Assembly: GCF_009296315.1 (NCBI RefSeq)
Contig: NZ_WHLY01000002.1
Coordinates: 6,174,501 to 6,238,500, forward strand
DNA length: 64,000 nucleotides
Reading direction: 5' to 3'
Source of the DNA: Salmonirosea aquatica
GTDB lineage: Bacteria; Bacteroidota; Bacteroidia; Cytophagales; Spirosomataceae
Shown here: piece by piece, positions 8,152 to 16,748 of the stretch
Layout: each line of letters starts with the position of its first letter
Numbering within the stretch: the stretch's first letter is position 1
Made by a program: the position numbers and the translations under genes
Notes under the pieces: generated by a model
The model's database searches: none
What the model saw: only the letters and a program-made list of their open reading frames with translations
What the model was told of the DNA's origin: nothing

Positions 8152-8520
8152 TTAGTTCAACTTGAAAGTGTGTTCTTTTACGTATCCGATCTCGACGGTC
8201 TTGCTCGTCACCTGCTGACCGATAATCACGCGGATTTCGTAGGTGCCGGAAGGAAGGCGCGACAGGTCGAAGCTCTGCATAGCACCGCCGTGCAGAGCGA
8301 TCACTTCCTGGTAAAGGGTACTCCTTCCGTTGCGCAACTCAATGGTCGCCCGGCCTTCCTGACGGTTGAAGGATACTTTGAGTTTTCCGTTGTCACCCAT
8401 CCACATGGCCATGTTTTTGGTGACGACGTAGGGAGAATTTTCTGCCGAGGGAATCTTGGCGTCAGCGTTGGGAGCCAGGCCGAGGGCGCAGGCAAGGGCG
8501 AAGGTCATTAAAGTTTTCAT
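8152..8520 (-). CDS. Small secreted beta-rich protein, paralog 2
   Basis: 122 aa. The signal peptide MKTLMTFALACALGLAPNADA differs from paralog 1 by only a few residues. The mature part is predicted to be a single beta-sandwich with short strands ending in GTYEIRVIIGQQVTSKTVEIG. No catalytic residues or cysteines stand out. It lies 156 bp downstream of HK3 on the same strand. The space between contains the conserved CAACTTTG element (8581-8588), so it probably has its own promoter as well. The linked duplication of this gene with a kinase argues for a functional pairing. Function unknown; similarity to small Bacteroidota Ig-like secreted proteins is only at fold level. Confidence 0.8.
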   Translation of the reverse strand: MKTLMTFALACALGLAPNADAKIPSAENSPYVVTKNMAMWMGDNGKLKVSFNRQEGRATIELRNGRSTLYQEVIALHGGAMQSFDLSRLPSGTYEIRVIIGQQVTSKTVEIGYVKEHTFKLN

Positions 8521-8580
8521 GCTAATAGATGTTTATGTTTTTTGGTAAAGCCCGCCGAGACATTCGGCGATTCGATGGGA

Positions 8581-8588
8581 CAAAGTTG
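8581..8588 (-). promoter_or_regulatory. Candidate promoter -7 element for secreted protein 2
   Basis: CAACTTTG on the minus strand, identical to the element at 6367-6374 and about 60 bases before the start codon. One mismatch to TAnnTTTG. Confidence 0.35.
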
Positions 8589-8676
8589 ATGGATACGGCA
8601 CAGGTTTGGAAACGCTCTTTTTCCGAACCGCCTCTATTGACCTATAAACCGTAAAAAGTTCGGAATGAGTTGATTC

Positions 8677-9705
8677 TCAGACCAGCGATAGCACGACCCG
8701 AAACTCCTGCCCATCGTCCTCCACGCTAGGCGCGGGTTGGCCAAGCATTTCGTACTTAGTCAGAATGTTACTGAGTCCCACGCCATTGGAAAGGGCGCGA
8801 CTGGGCTTACGTTGAAGGTTATTGCTGATGATCAAACGATGGTGCGCATCGCTCATCAGTGAAATGGTAAGCGGTTGGTCGGGCAGAATGATGTTGTGTT
8901 TGACGGCATTCTCGATCAGTAGCTGTAGCGTCAAAGGAGGAAGTTGCCGTACTTCAGCCTCCGGAACGATATTTATTTCCAGCCGTAGGGCATCCCCGTA
9001 TCGGGTTTTGAGAAGTTGATAATACGATCGGATAAATTCCAGTTCGTTAATCAGCGGTGTCAGTGGACCTTCATTAGACCGCAGCAGGTAGCGGTAGACT
9101 GTACTGAGTTCTTCCGCAAAGATTTCGGCCTGTCGCGGATCTTCCGATATCAAAGAAATCAGCGAATTGAGGCTGTTAAATAAAAAATGGGGGTTCACTT
9201 GCTGCCGTAAGGCATCCAACTGCGCCTGAAGCTGGGCTTTACTGAGGGTATCTACTTCCTGACGCGACTCTGCCCAATGGTTGAAGTTGTGAATGCCCTC
9301 ATACACGAACACTACGACCAGGACAATCAGCACGATAAATAAAAGGGTAAAACCCAGTCGAATTGGGTCAGCCACGAAGTGGGGAAGGGGTAGGTAACGG
9401 TAAATCGCAAAAAGTACCAGGTAATGCAGACACGAACTGATGGTGCACAGAATGTACCGCCAGGCCGCACGACGCATATAATACTCGAGGCCAGGGAACC
9501 GCTGATCGAGTTTGAGAGAAATGTAATTATTGACCAGCCAGTTCTCAAACGAAACGGCTAACGTAAGGAGCGTTGCCAGCCAAAACGTGTTGGCGTGTTG
9601 CCAGTACGCTTCGCCGATCAGAATCCAGTTGACACTACCAATCACGATAGGAAGAACGACAATCTGCAAAAGCTTGTCATGCTTGGAATAGGACGGTAGT
9701 TTCAT
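8677..9705 (-). CDS. LytS-type sensor histidine kinase (HK3)
   Basis: 342 aa with an ATG start. About four hydrophobic segments lie in the first 150 residues, and the last one is very strong (LLFIVLIVLVVVFVYEGI). A short coiled coil (EVDTLSKAQLQAQLDALRQQ) leads into VNPHFLFNSLNSL with phosphoacceptor H173. The N-box is LIENAVKHN and the glycine box SNGVGLSNI. All functional motifs of the PF06580/HATPase pair are present except an acidic DxG box, where NNLQRK is found, as in the neighbouring kinases. It is the parent copy of the fragment at 6463-6698. It is transcribed towards secreted protein 2, and the two may form a unit. Confidence 0.9.
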   Translation of the reverse strand: MKLPSYSKHDKLLQIVVLPIVIGSVNWILIGEAYWQHANTFWLATLLTLAVSFENWLVNNYISLKLDQRFPGLEYYMRRAAWRYILCTISSCLHYLVLFAIYRYLPLPHFVADPIRLGFTLLFIVLIVLVVVFVYEGIHNFNHWAESRQEVDTLSKAQLQAQLDALRQQVNPHFLFNSLNSLISLISEDPRQAEIFAEELSTVYRYLLRSNEGPLTPLINELEFIRSYYQLLKTRYGDALRLEINIVPEAEVRQLPPLTLQLLIENAVKHNIILPDQPLTISLMSDAHHRLIISNNLQRKPSRALSNGVGLSNILTKYEMLGQPAPSVEDDGQEFRVVLSLV

Positions 9706-9932
9706 TATGCGCAGGTGCTGGGAATCTTAGTCAAAAATACGTATTTGACTATTGAACGCAAAACACATTTTTGCCCTACCCTACTTCTTTTCCCCGAGCC
9801 CGACCTATCTCACTTCATCAGGGGCTTTTACCGTTTCATCTGCCTTACCCTTGAAACTCTTTTTGCCCGTATCCACCTTTGTAGCAAGCAATTCCCAGCT
9901 CCAGTTAACAACCTTAAAATATTCTATCAGCC

Positions 9933-10862
9933 ATGAAAAATGTATTTGGTAAAATTATTCTCGTAACTCTACTTGCCTGTGCGCTCGCCTTCCGTCCGGG
10001 TGATGTACTCACCGATCTCAAGCTCAGTTCAGAACAAGTGGGCGAACAGGTTTTTAATCAACTGACCGCTGAGCGTCCCGTTCTGGGCCTACCCTCCGAA
10101 AGCCGGAAGATCGCCCGGCAATTATCGGCCAGTATGCGGGTAGCTTCGGTTCGGGCCCTGTACACCGTGTCCAGGGCTTACGTGCAATCTGATGACTTCC
10201 GTACCCGCTATGATCGTTGGATGAGAAGTAAGTATCACGTCGACGCGGGAAATATGCCGCCCGTAGAGGTATCTTCCGATGAGCTCAGAGTCGCCCAGGA
10301 AGCGCAATTGGCCCAGGTCTTGGCAACATTTTCCACCATGACTCCCCAAATGCTGTCGCTCATGCTTCCCCAGCAAATGGCGACCATTCAGCAGCAAATG
10401 CGTGAGGCGGATGCTCCGACTAAAGCGGCTCTGACGCGCGACATCCTGGTACTGAGGGACATTCAGCCGCTCGCTACGGCCAATCCTTCCGAGTTCAAAA
10501 CCCGCTACCTCGCTTTCATGAAACGTTCGCTGACTCAACAAATGGGGCAAGGTAGGGAAGCCGAGGAAGAACGCCGGGTACAGGTCCGGGAAAAAGTGGA
10601 GGACTACCAACACCGCCTGGCGATGTACCGAGCCAATGCTGACCCTAACCTGGCCATAAAAAAAAGGCTTTCAGCATTTATCACGCTGGCTGAATCCGTA
10701 GACTTTAATGCAGAAACTATACTACAAGGCCACAAAACCGAGTTTGTGCGGGCTGATTACCGCCTTCAGTCGGCAGAGTGGAAGCAACTCTACCGGTTGG
10801 GTCGCGAACCCGTGTTGATAGCCCGTGACCTGGCCCGCGGCTGGCTCAGCGAATTGAACTAA
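9933..10862 (+). CDS. Secreted alpha-helical protein of unknown function
   Basis: 309 aa with an N-terminal signal sequence (MKNVFGKIILVTLLACALAF). The mature protein is rich in Gln, Arg, Ala and Met and appears almost wholly helical, with a Gln/Met-rich middle (residues about 125-165, MLPQQMATIQQQMREAD) and a charged coiled coil near 205-235. I do not recognise a family. It is followed without a gap by a lipoprotein gene on the same strand (stop at 10862, next candidate starts at 10863 and 10902), which suggests an operon. Its place inside the kinase cluster hints at an envelope-related role, but no function can be assigned. Confidence 0.75.
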   Translation: MKNVFGKIILVTLLACALAFRPGDVLTDLKLSSEQVGEQVFNQLTAERPVLGLPSESRKIARQLSASMRVASVRALYTVSRAYVQSDDFRTRYDRWMRSKYHVDAGNMPPVEVSSDELRVAQEAQLAQVLATFSTMTPQMLSLMLPQQMATIQQQMREADAPTKAALTRDILVLRDIQPLATANPSEFKTRYLAFMKRSLTQQMGQGREAEEERRVQVREKVEDYQHRLAMYRANADPNLAIKKRLSAFITLAESVDFNAETILQGHKTEFVRADYRLQSAEWKQLYRLGREPVLIARDLARGWLSELN

Positions 10863-10901
10863 GTGAAATATGTCAAGGTACCCCCAAAAACAAATGTAGT
10901 C

Positions 10902-11633
10902 ATGAAATCTAAACATCTGAATGGCAGTACATTGCCACTGCTTTTACTGTCTCTACTGGCTTGTACCGTTCCCAGTCACGATGGTATTGACCCAGATTCT
11001 TCGCAGAAGGGTACGGTTTCGGGCCGTGCGACCGATGCCGCAGGCAAACCTCTGCCCAACGCAAACATTGTAATCAATAACACGCAATTTTATAACCACA
11101 ATATTCTGGGGCAAACCGACGGAAACGGACAGTATAAGCTGGCCCTCACGCCCGGTTCGTGGTATGTACGGGGAACGGTGCCAATACTGTTCGACAATAA
11201 AAAGTATGTATTGGATCTCCATCCCGATTCTGATGCCGCCTTTGCCGGAACGGAGGGAGCGATTCGAAACCTGAGCTTGAAAATCGCGGGAGAACGAACC
11301 GGTCAGTTTGGCAACGACGGATACTATGGCGGCCAGGTGGAGGTATTCACCTGGGGTCTTCCTGGCGAACAGATCACGCTGACTCTTCAACCCGTGGGTA
11401 CTTTGCTGGATGGCACAACGGGTAAAACGATTGCCGGCAAACTAAGCCAGGGGTACCTTGAGGACGTACCCCTGGGCAAATACACCGTGTCGGCCAAGCT
11501 AGGTGGGCAGCCCCTTCAGGTAAGAGTACGAAACAGCGGTCAGGAATACCGTAGTAGTGTGACGGCCAGCTTTGATCCTGCCTACCCCGGTGCTGAGGGG
11601 CGCTACAAACTAAATATTGAAGTGAGTGAATGA
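10902..11633 (+). CDS. Lipoprotein with carboxypeptidase-regulatory-like domain
   Basis: 243 aa from the ATG at 10902. A GTG at 10863 in the same frame would put 13 extra residues before the signal peptide and is less likely. The start MKSKHLNGSTLPLLLLSLLAC ends in an LLAC lipobox, so export and lipidation of Cys21 are expected. The mature part begins with a CarboxypepD_reg-like beta-sandwich (GTVSGRATDAAGKPLPNANI...), then unrecognised beta-rich sequence. Such domains usually act as surface or scaffold modules. The gene directly follows the helical secreted protein at 9933, probably in one transcript. No enzymatic motif is seen. Confidence 0.8.
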   Translation: MKSKHLNGSTLPLLLLSLLACTVPSHDGIDPDSSQKGTVSGRATDAAGKPLPNANIVINNTQFYNHNILGQTDGNGQYKLALTPGSWYVRGTVPILFDNKKYVLDLHPDSDAAFAGTEGAIRNLSLKIAGERTGQFGNDGYYGGQVEVFTWGLPGEQITLTLQPVGTLLDGTTGKTIAGKLSQGYLEDVPLGKYTVSAKLGGQPLQVRVRNSGQEYRSSVTASFDPAYPGAEGRYKLNIEVSE

Positions 11634-11768
11634 CGGGTCATTTCCAGAAAGTACCGCTTCATGGGATATAATTTCCGTTTTGTTGGGCAGGGAGTTTAGA
11701 CATGCCGGAAATAGTAATAAACTTTAGGCTGGTTTTTCCGGCACTCTTTTCTCAACCTGGCCTGTACC

Positions 11769-12866
11769 TTGAACCGTCTTAACGATACCTGGCTCCGTAT
11801 CATCGGTATTTCCACCCTGCTGGCGATCAGTATTTCCGTGAACGACTACTACCAGCGGCCGTACAGCCCCCGGATGCTGTTCAAAATCATGGTCACCCTC
11901 GGTACAATCACAGCGATTTGGCATGTGATGCGGTACCTCCTCATTTATTTTCGGAAGCGTTACCCGCGGAAATCCCAGTTCATAAAGCGGCTATCGTTAA
12001 CGTTTCTTGCGAGTAGCTTCATTAACACAGTAATCATCTGGCTGTCGTGGGCCCTCCAGCATTTGATTACCTACGGCTCGCTGACCGATTTCCGCATTTA
12101 CCATGACATGGCCAGTATTACCGTCAACAACCATAAGCTTTCTTTGGGCTTGTATGGATTTGATATAGTGCTGGCGGTCGTTAACTTCCTTTTTTTTCAG
12201 GTCATGTACGAAATCGTCTTTTTCATCCATGATTCCATCATCCGGGAAAAACAACTCCGGCTGGCCGAGCAGGAACGTGAAATGCTTCGCGCGGCCAATC
12301 TGCAAAGTCAACTTGATGCGCTCAAGCAGCAGGTTAACCCCCATTTTCTGTTCAATAGTCTAAATGCCCTGGACTCCCTCATTGAGGATGACCCGCCCCG
12401 GGCGCGGGTTTTTCTGGAAGAACTCAGTACCGTCTACCGCTACCTGCTCCGCTCAAACGAACACCACCTGATTGATTTGGAGAAGGAGCTGGGTTTCATC
12501 CAATCGTACTATCATTTGTTGAAAACCCGCCTGGGCGACGGCCTGCAGTTGAATCTGGTCATCGACGACCGTTACCGGACCTACAAGCTACCCACGCTAA
12601 CCCTGCAATTGCTGGTCGAAAATGCTTTTAAGCACAATATCGTGTTACCCGACCAGCCACTCGTGATAGATATCCGTACCGATCAGGCCGGTAATCTTCT
12701 TATCCAGAATAATATACAGCGTAAGAATGTAAGGGTGGCTTCGAATGGCGTGGGGTTGAGCAATATCCTGACCAAGTACCGGGTTCTGAGCCAGCCTACC
12801 CCTACCATCCGGGAGGCAAACGGCCAGTTTGAGGTAACCCTGCCGTTGATAGATGCGAGTAATTAA
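11769..12866 (+). CDS. LytS-type sensor histidine kinase (HK4)
   Basis: 365 aa. The TTG start at 11769 is supported because MNRLNDTWLRIIG matches the start of HK2, which has an ATG. About four membrane segments are followed by a charged helix (REKQLRLAEQEREMLR) and VNPHFLFNSLNALDSLI with phosphoacceptor H192. The N-box LVENAFKHN and glycine box SNGVGLSNI are intact. The C-terminal half is closest to HK1 and HK3. It lies 45 bp upstream of HK5 with no hairpin between, so HK4-HK5-HK6 are probably one operon. Stimulus unknown. Confidence 0.9.
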   Translation: MNRLNDTWLRIIGISTLLAISISVNDYYQRPYSPRMLFKIMVTLGTITAIWHVMRYLLIYFRKRYPRKSQFIKRLSLTFLASSFINTVIIWLSWALQHLITYGSLTDFRIYHDMASITVNNHKLSLGLYGFDIVLAVVNFLFFQVMYEIVFFIHDSIIREKQLRLAEQEREMLRAANLQSQLDALKQQVNPHFLFNSLNALDSLIEDDPPRARVFLEELSTVYRYLLRSNEHHLIDLEKELGFIQSYYHLLKTRLGDGLQLNLVIDDRYRTYKLPTLTLQLLVENAFKHNIVLPDQPLVIDIRTDQAGNLLIQNNIQRKNVRVASNGVGLSNILTKYRVLSQPTPTIREANGQFEVTLPLIDASN

Positions 12867-12911
12867 CTCGTATTTTTGAAGAAATATGGGGCCAAATAAA
12901 CTCTTTTGCGC

Positions 12912-13961
12912 ATGACACTTTCCATCGAACAGAAAATCCGTCTGGCGGGCCCGATCCTACTGTTTCTAATAGGTACCCTGTTTTTTCGACTGAACTGGTA
13001 TTTCGAATTGCCGACTGGCGAATTAATCCGCTCCGACATCATTGGCCTGACGGCGGGCTACCTGTGTTGGAATTTGACCCGCTGGGTCGTACAGCGGCTT
13101 CAGATACGCTTCCCTGGTCTGACGAACACCCGCCGCCGCTTACTCTGGATGGGACTATTGCTACCCCTCCTGGTCAACATTGCCTGGCTGCTGCGCCAGT
13201 TTTTACATATTGGATTCAACGATGCATCCTACATCTGGGTGTCCGTTTCGGCCTATACCTACGCGCTGGGAATACAGATTTTCTACCACGGCATTTACTA
13301 TACTATTTATGAAGGTGGGTACGTGTTACAGGAATGGCAGCGAAGCTATGAACACAATGAGTGGCTCAAGAAAAACAAGCTACAGCATCAGCTCGAAACC
13401 CTGAAAAGCCAGATTAACCCCCATTTTCTATTCAATAGCCTCAACTCACTCTCCATGCTGATCCATGATAACCCACGGCAGGCCGAGGCTTTTGTGGACG
13501 AAATCAGCAATGTGTATAGGTACCTGCTTCGGGCCAACGAGCAGCCCCTAACTACTTTGAGGCGGGAATTACAGTTTATTCAATCCTATTTCCAACTGCT
13601 CAAAACCCGCTATGGCCCTGGTATCGATTTGCGGATTTTGGTAGAAGCCGAACAGCTGGAGGCCAAAATCCCCCCGCTGACATTGCAGTTGCTTGTTGAA
13701 AACGCCGTGAAACATAATGCCGTCCTGCCCGAGCAACCCCTAATGGTCCTCATTGAGGCACGGGGGCAATACCTGGAGGTGCGGAACAATCTTAACCGAA
13801 AAAACTCAACCCTTCAATCCAACCGGGTAGGCCTGGCCAATATTTCCGCCAAGTACACATTACTCAGTAGCCAGTCTATCTCAGTCCGGGAGGAAGATGG
13901 CTATTTTGTGGTTACGCTTCCTTTATTGGCTTTTGAATCACAAACCTATCCCGGCATATGA
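12912..13961 (+). CDS. LytS-type sensor histidine kinase (HK5)
   Basis: 349 aa from the ATG at 12912; a TTG two codons upstream is an alternative. The membrane part carries FFRLNWYFELP, shared almost exactly with HK6, so the two are tandem duplicates. The phosphoacceptor is INPHFLFNSLNSLSMLI, H171, with N-box LVENAVKHN. The glycine box is NRVGLANI, with Arg in place of the first Gly, which may lower but need not abolish ATP binding. Its TGA stop overlaps the ATG of HK6 (ATGA, 13958-13961), a sign of translational coupling. Confidence 0.9.
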   Translation: MTLSIEQKIRLAGPILLFLIGTLFFRLNWYFELPTGELIRSDIIGLTAGYLCWNLTRWVVQRLQIRFPGLTNTRRRLLWMGLLLPLLVNIAWLLRQFLHIGFNDASYIWVSVSAYTYALGIQIFYHGIYYTIYEGGYVLQEWQRSYEHNEWLKKNKLQHQLETLKSQINPHFLFNSLNSLSMLIHDNPRQAEAFVDEISNVYRYLLRANEQPLTTLRRELQFIQSYFQLLKTRYGPGIDLRILVEAEQLEAKIPPLTLQLLVENAVKHNAVLPEQPLMVLIEARGQYLEVRNNLNRKNSTLQSNRVGLANISAKYTLLSSQSISVREEDGYFVVTLPLLAFESQTYPGI

Positions 13962-15010
13962 AGGCCCCACCCAACGATACCCGACTCCGTTTGCTTGGCC
14001 CGCTGGGGCTTTTTGTGTTCGTTGGTGTATTTTTCCGGCTCGACTGGTACTTTCAACTTCCTTTCAAAACGATCCTGATCAACGATACCATTGCGCTGAT
14101 TGCCGGATTGGTTTCCTGGCAAATTGCCCGGTGGGTGGTACTGCGGATTCAGAAAAATTATCCCGGCCTGGCCAATTCCCCACGCCGTCTGCTGTGGCTG
14201 CTGGCTGTATTGCCCGTGCTGGCCAATTTTGCCTGGGTGATGCGCCATGCCGCCCGTTTTTTGATTGATGGCAAGTTTCTGTACTTCAACAATACAATTG
14301 AACTAAGCCGAACCATAGGAATTCAACTTTTTTACCACTTCATCTACTTCACAGTATATGAGGTATGGTACATTCTGCGGCAATGGCATCGCGAAACGGT
14401 AGAAACCAATGCCCTGGAGAAGACGTCGCTGCAAAGTCAGCTGTCTTCCTTACAGCACCAGGTCAACCCCCATTTTCTATTCAACAGCCTTAATTCGCTC
14501 TCCTCACTCATAGGCGAAAATCCGCACCATGCCGATGCTTTTCTGGAAGAGCTTACCTCGGTCTTCAGGTACCTTTTACAGGCGAGTGAAAGGTACCTGG
14601 TCACTCTGGGAGAGGAAGTGACCTTCATCCACTCCTACGGCCATTTGCTCCAAGCCCGCTATCAACAGGGAATACGCCTCGAACTGGACATTGATCATGC
14701 CTACGAATCGCTGGCGGTTGCGCCACTGACGCTCCAGATTCTGGTGGAGAATGCCGTGCGCTACAATGTAACGCTGCCCGAGCAACCTCTGCACATTCGG
14801 ATTTTCACCACCCCCGAACGAAGGCTTGGTGTGGCCAATACGCTCCAACGCAGATCCCTCCGCGTCGAAACGACCGGGGGCGGGCTAACCAACCTAACCA
14901 TGCGCTACGCCCTGCTCAACGAGGGGGAGCTGCTGATCGAAGAACAGCCGGAGTGGTTCCTGGTCAGTGTACCCCTTATCAGCAAAACCACCGTGGAAGC
15001 CACGAACTAG
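13958..15010 (+). CDS. LytS-type sensor histidine kinase (HK6)
   Basis: 350 aa, overlapping HK5 by four bases. The N-terminal half has about four membrane segments with FFRLDWYFQLP, the HK5 signature. The phosphoacceptor is VNPHFLFNSLNSLSSLI, H172. The N-box LVENAVRYN keeps the Asn but changes the usual KH to RY. The glycine box is GGGLTNLTMRY. It is the last kinase in the series and converges with the LytTR regulator six bases away. It is the most diverged of the active-looking copies. Partner and stimulus unknown. Confidence 0.9.
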   Translation: MKAPPNDTRLRLLGPLGLFVFVGVFFRLDWYFQLPFKTILINDTIALIAGLVSWQIARWVVLRIQKNYPGLANSPRRLLWLLAVLPVLANFAWVMRHAARFLIDGKFLYFNNTIELSRTIGIQLFYHFIYFTVYEVWYILRQWHRETVETNALEKTSLQSQLSSLQHQVNPHFLFNSLNSLSSLIGENPHHADAFLEELTSVFRYLLQASERYLVTLGEEVTFIHSYGHLLQARYQQGIRLELDIDHAYESLAVAPLTLQILVENAVRYNVTLPEQPLHIRIFTTPERRLGVANTLQRRSLRVETTGGGLTNLTMRYALLNEGELLIEEQPEWFLVSVPLISKTTVEATN

Positions 15011-15016
15011 GTACCC

Positions 15017-15796
15017 CTATTTCCCCATCCATTTCTTAAAGTCCGTGGCGCGCTCGCGGCTGACCAGCACTTCGTCGTCGGTGGCGGGCTTAAGGGTGAG
15101 TTTTAGTTTGTTGTTAAAATAAGGGTGAATCTGCTGGACTGATGCAACGCTGACGATATACTGCCGATTGGCCCGGAAAAATTGTCCGGGATCAAGCATG
15201 GCCTCGAGTTCGTCGAGGGTATAATCGAGCGAAAACTTCTGATTGGAACGGGTACGGAACAGGCTCACACCCGTCTCAGAGGTAAAATAGGCGATGTCGC
15301 CTACTTCTACAGGTACCCACTGTGAAAGGTGCCGCACCAGAAACCGGCGGCGATAGTCGGCGGGGGCCACCTGCTGACGTAACTGCTGCACCAGGGCATC
15401 AATGGCCACCGTAGGAGCAGACTCTTTGTTGAGTTTCCGGTATTTTTCCAGGCTGGCTTCCAGTTCGTATCGTTTGATGGGCTTCAGTAGGTAATCAATG
15501 CTATTCACCTTGAAAGCACGTAGGGCATACTCATCGTATGAAGTCGTAAAAATCACCGGGGCTGTAACGGTGGTCTGCTCGAATATTTCGAAGCTCTGCC
15601 CATCCGCCAGCTCAATATCCATCAGTATCAGGTCCGGAGCGCCGGGTTGACCCGGCGCGTTGTCCTCGAGCCATTTTACCGAAGCCCTCACACTGGGGGT
15701 GGTACCTACGATACTAAGGGTAGGGTCCACCTCCTGCAGCAGGCGGGTAAGCTTTCGAACTGCTAATGCTTCGTCTTCAATGATCAATACGTTCAT
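15017..15796 (-). CDS. LytTR-family response regulator
   Basis: 259 aa from the ATG at 15796. An in-frame upstream start at 15877 would put 27 poorly conserved residues before the receiver domain. The receiver domain MNVLIIEDEA... has the phosphoacceptor D60 in LILMDIELADG and the conserved Lys105 in YLLKPI. A linker follows, then a LytTR DNA-binding domain from about 155 to 255 (RFLVRHLSQWVPVEVGDIAYF..., FFRANRQYIV). It binds DNA as a beta-rich LytTR fold, usually at direct repeats. It is the only response regulator in the window and lies convergent with HK6, so it is the likely target of several of the six kinases (inference). Confidence 0.93.
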   Translation of the reverse strand: MNVLIIEDEALAVRKLTRLLQEVDPTLSIVGTTPSVRASVKWLEDNAPGQPGAPDLILMDIELADGQSFEIFEQTTVTAPVIFTTSYDEYALRAFKVNSIDYLLKPIKRYELEASLEKYRKLNKESAPTVAIDALVQQLRQQVAPADYRRRFLVRHLSQWVPVEVGDIAYFTSETGVSLFRTRSNQKFSLDYTLDELEAMLDPGQFFRANRQYIVSVASVQQIHPYFNNKLKLTLKPATDDEVLVSRERATDFKKWMGK

Positions 15797-16111
15797 GCTT
15801 GGGGAAGGATTGGGAGAGAAATGAATCGTAGTAAAACTATATATTTTGCCAATATTCAGCAATGGAAAACCCTGCAAACCTGGTTAAAATCCAGACTGAA
15901 ACGGAAGAATTACCCGATCAAACGTCACCCATCTGGTCCCATGTCCACTCCCGTCCAACTAGGAAGCATTCTAGCGCCTGTTTGGCCAGTCTATAAGACC
16001 CATCTTTTCCAATTCTAGACTTTGTCGCTATCTTTGGCAAAGGCAAGGTAGGTCTTGATACTTACCTTTGTCTATCAGATATACGTAAAGCATTAATCCA
16101 ATCGTCGTTTC
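15797..16111. other. Divergent intergenic region, candidate promoters only
   Basis: 315 bp between the response regulator and the DUF1599 gene. Two exact TAnnTTTG matches point rightwards: TATCTTTG at 16029-16036 and TACCTTTG at 16063-16070. The second would give a leader of about 35 bases. I see no convincing gene, hairpin or repeat in the rest. Confidence 0.4.
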
Positions 16112-16660
16112 GTGAAAACCACCGAGGCTGAATACCAGGCCGTCATCGATCATTGCCGGGAACTATTCACTAAAAAAAATCAGGATTATGGTACCTCCTG
16201 GCGAATTCTGCGACTCCCTTCCATTACCGACCAAATTTTCATCAAAGCCCAGCGCATCCGTACCATTCAGGAGAAAGGCAGCCAAAAAGTACAGGACGGA
16301 ATTACCGAAGAGTTCGTAGGGATCGTTAACTACTGTGTAATGGCACTGATCCAGATCGCCTTGCAGGGGCGTACCACCGAACTGGCCGTAGACACTATAA
16401 CCGATCTGTACGACCAGCAGATCAACGAGGTCCGTGAATTGCTTTTTAACAAGAATCACGATTATGGCGAAGCCTGGCGTGCCATGCGGGTCAGTTCCAT
16501 GACGGACATTATCCTCATGAAGCTACTGAGAATCAAACAAATTGAAGACAATGCCGGTCAGACACTGGTTTCCGAAGGAGTCAAATCGGGCTATCAGGAT
16601 ATGATTAATTATGCAGTGTTCTGCCTTATCACTTCCAATGGCCTGCAGACAAACGGATAG
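16112..16660 (+). CDS. DUF1599 protein with two tandem repeats
   Basis: 182 aa, GTG start. Two copies of the DUF1599 (PF07659, nucleotide-modification-associated) unit are visible: KNQDYGTSWRILRLPSITD near 22-40 and KNHDYGEAWRAMRVSSMTD near 113-131. Each is followed by a basic helix (RIRTIQ, RIKQIE) and a tail with NYxVxxLIxxAL. The helical bundle may relate to nucleotide-binding all-alpha folds, but no activity is established. It is preceded by TAnnTTTG elements and followed 88 bp later by the BT_3928 gene. This order is common in Bacteroidota and suggests a housekeeping role. Confidence 0.88.
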   Translation: MKTTEAEYQAVIDHCRELFTKKNQDYGTSWRILRLPSITDQIFIKAQRIRTIQEKGSQKVQDGITEEFVGIVNYCVMALIQIALQGRTTELAVDTITDLYDQQINEVRELLFNKNHDYGEAWRAMRVSSMTDIILMKLLRIKQIEDNAGQTLVSEGVKSGYQDMINYAVFCLITSNGLQTNG

Positions 16661-16748
16661 TACCTGGTAGGGTTCACTGTCCGATTTTGAATAGAAGCCG
16701 TAATTTTCAATTTTCTATCGCGCCGGCGATCCGGCATCCCTCACTTAC

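Noticed and set aside
9715-9936. Open frame of 73 codons upstream of the secreted helical protein
   Set aside because: Occupies the likely promoter region; the sequence is Phe/Leu/Cys-rich in an AT-rich stretch and resembles no protein.
15821-16018. Open frame of 65 codons between the response regulator and the DUF1599 gene
   Set aside because: Overlaps the response regulator's upstream region, composition not coding-like, no recognisable motif.
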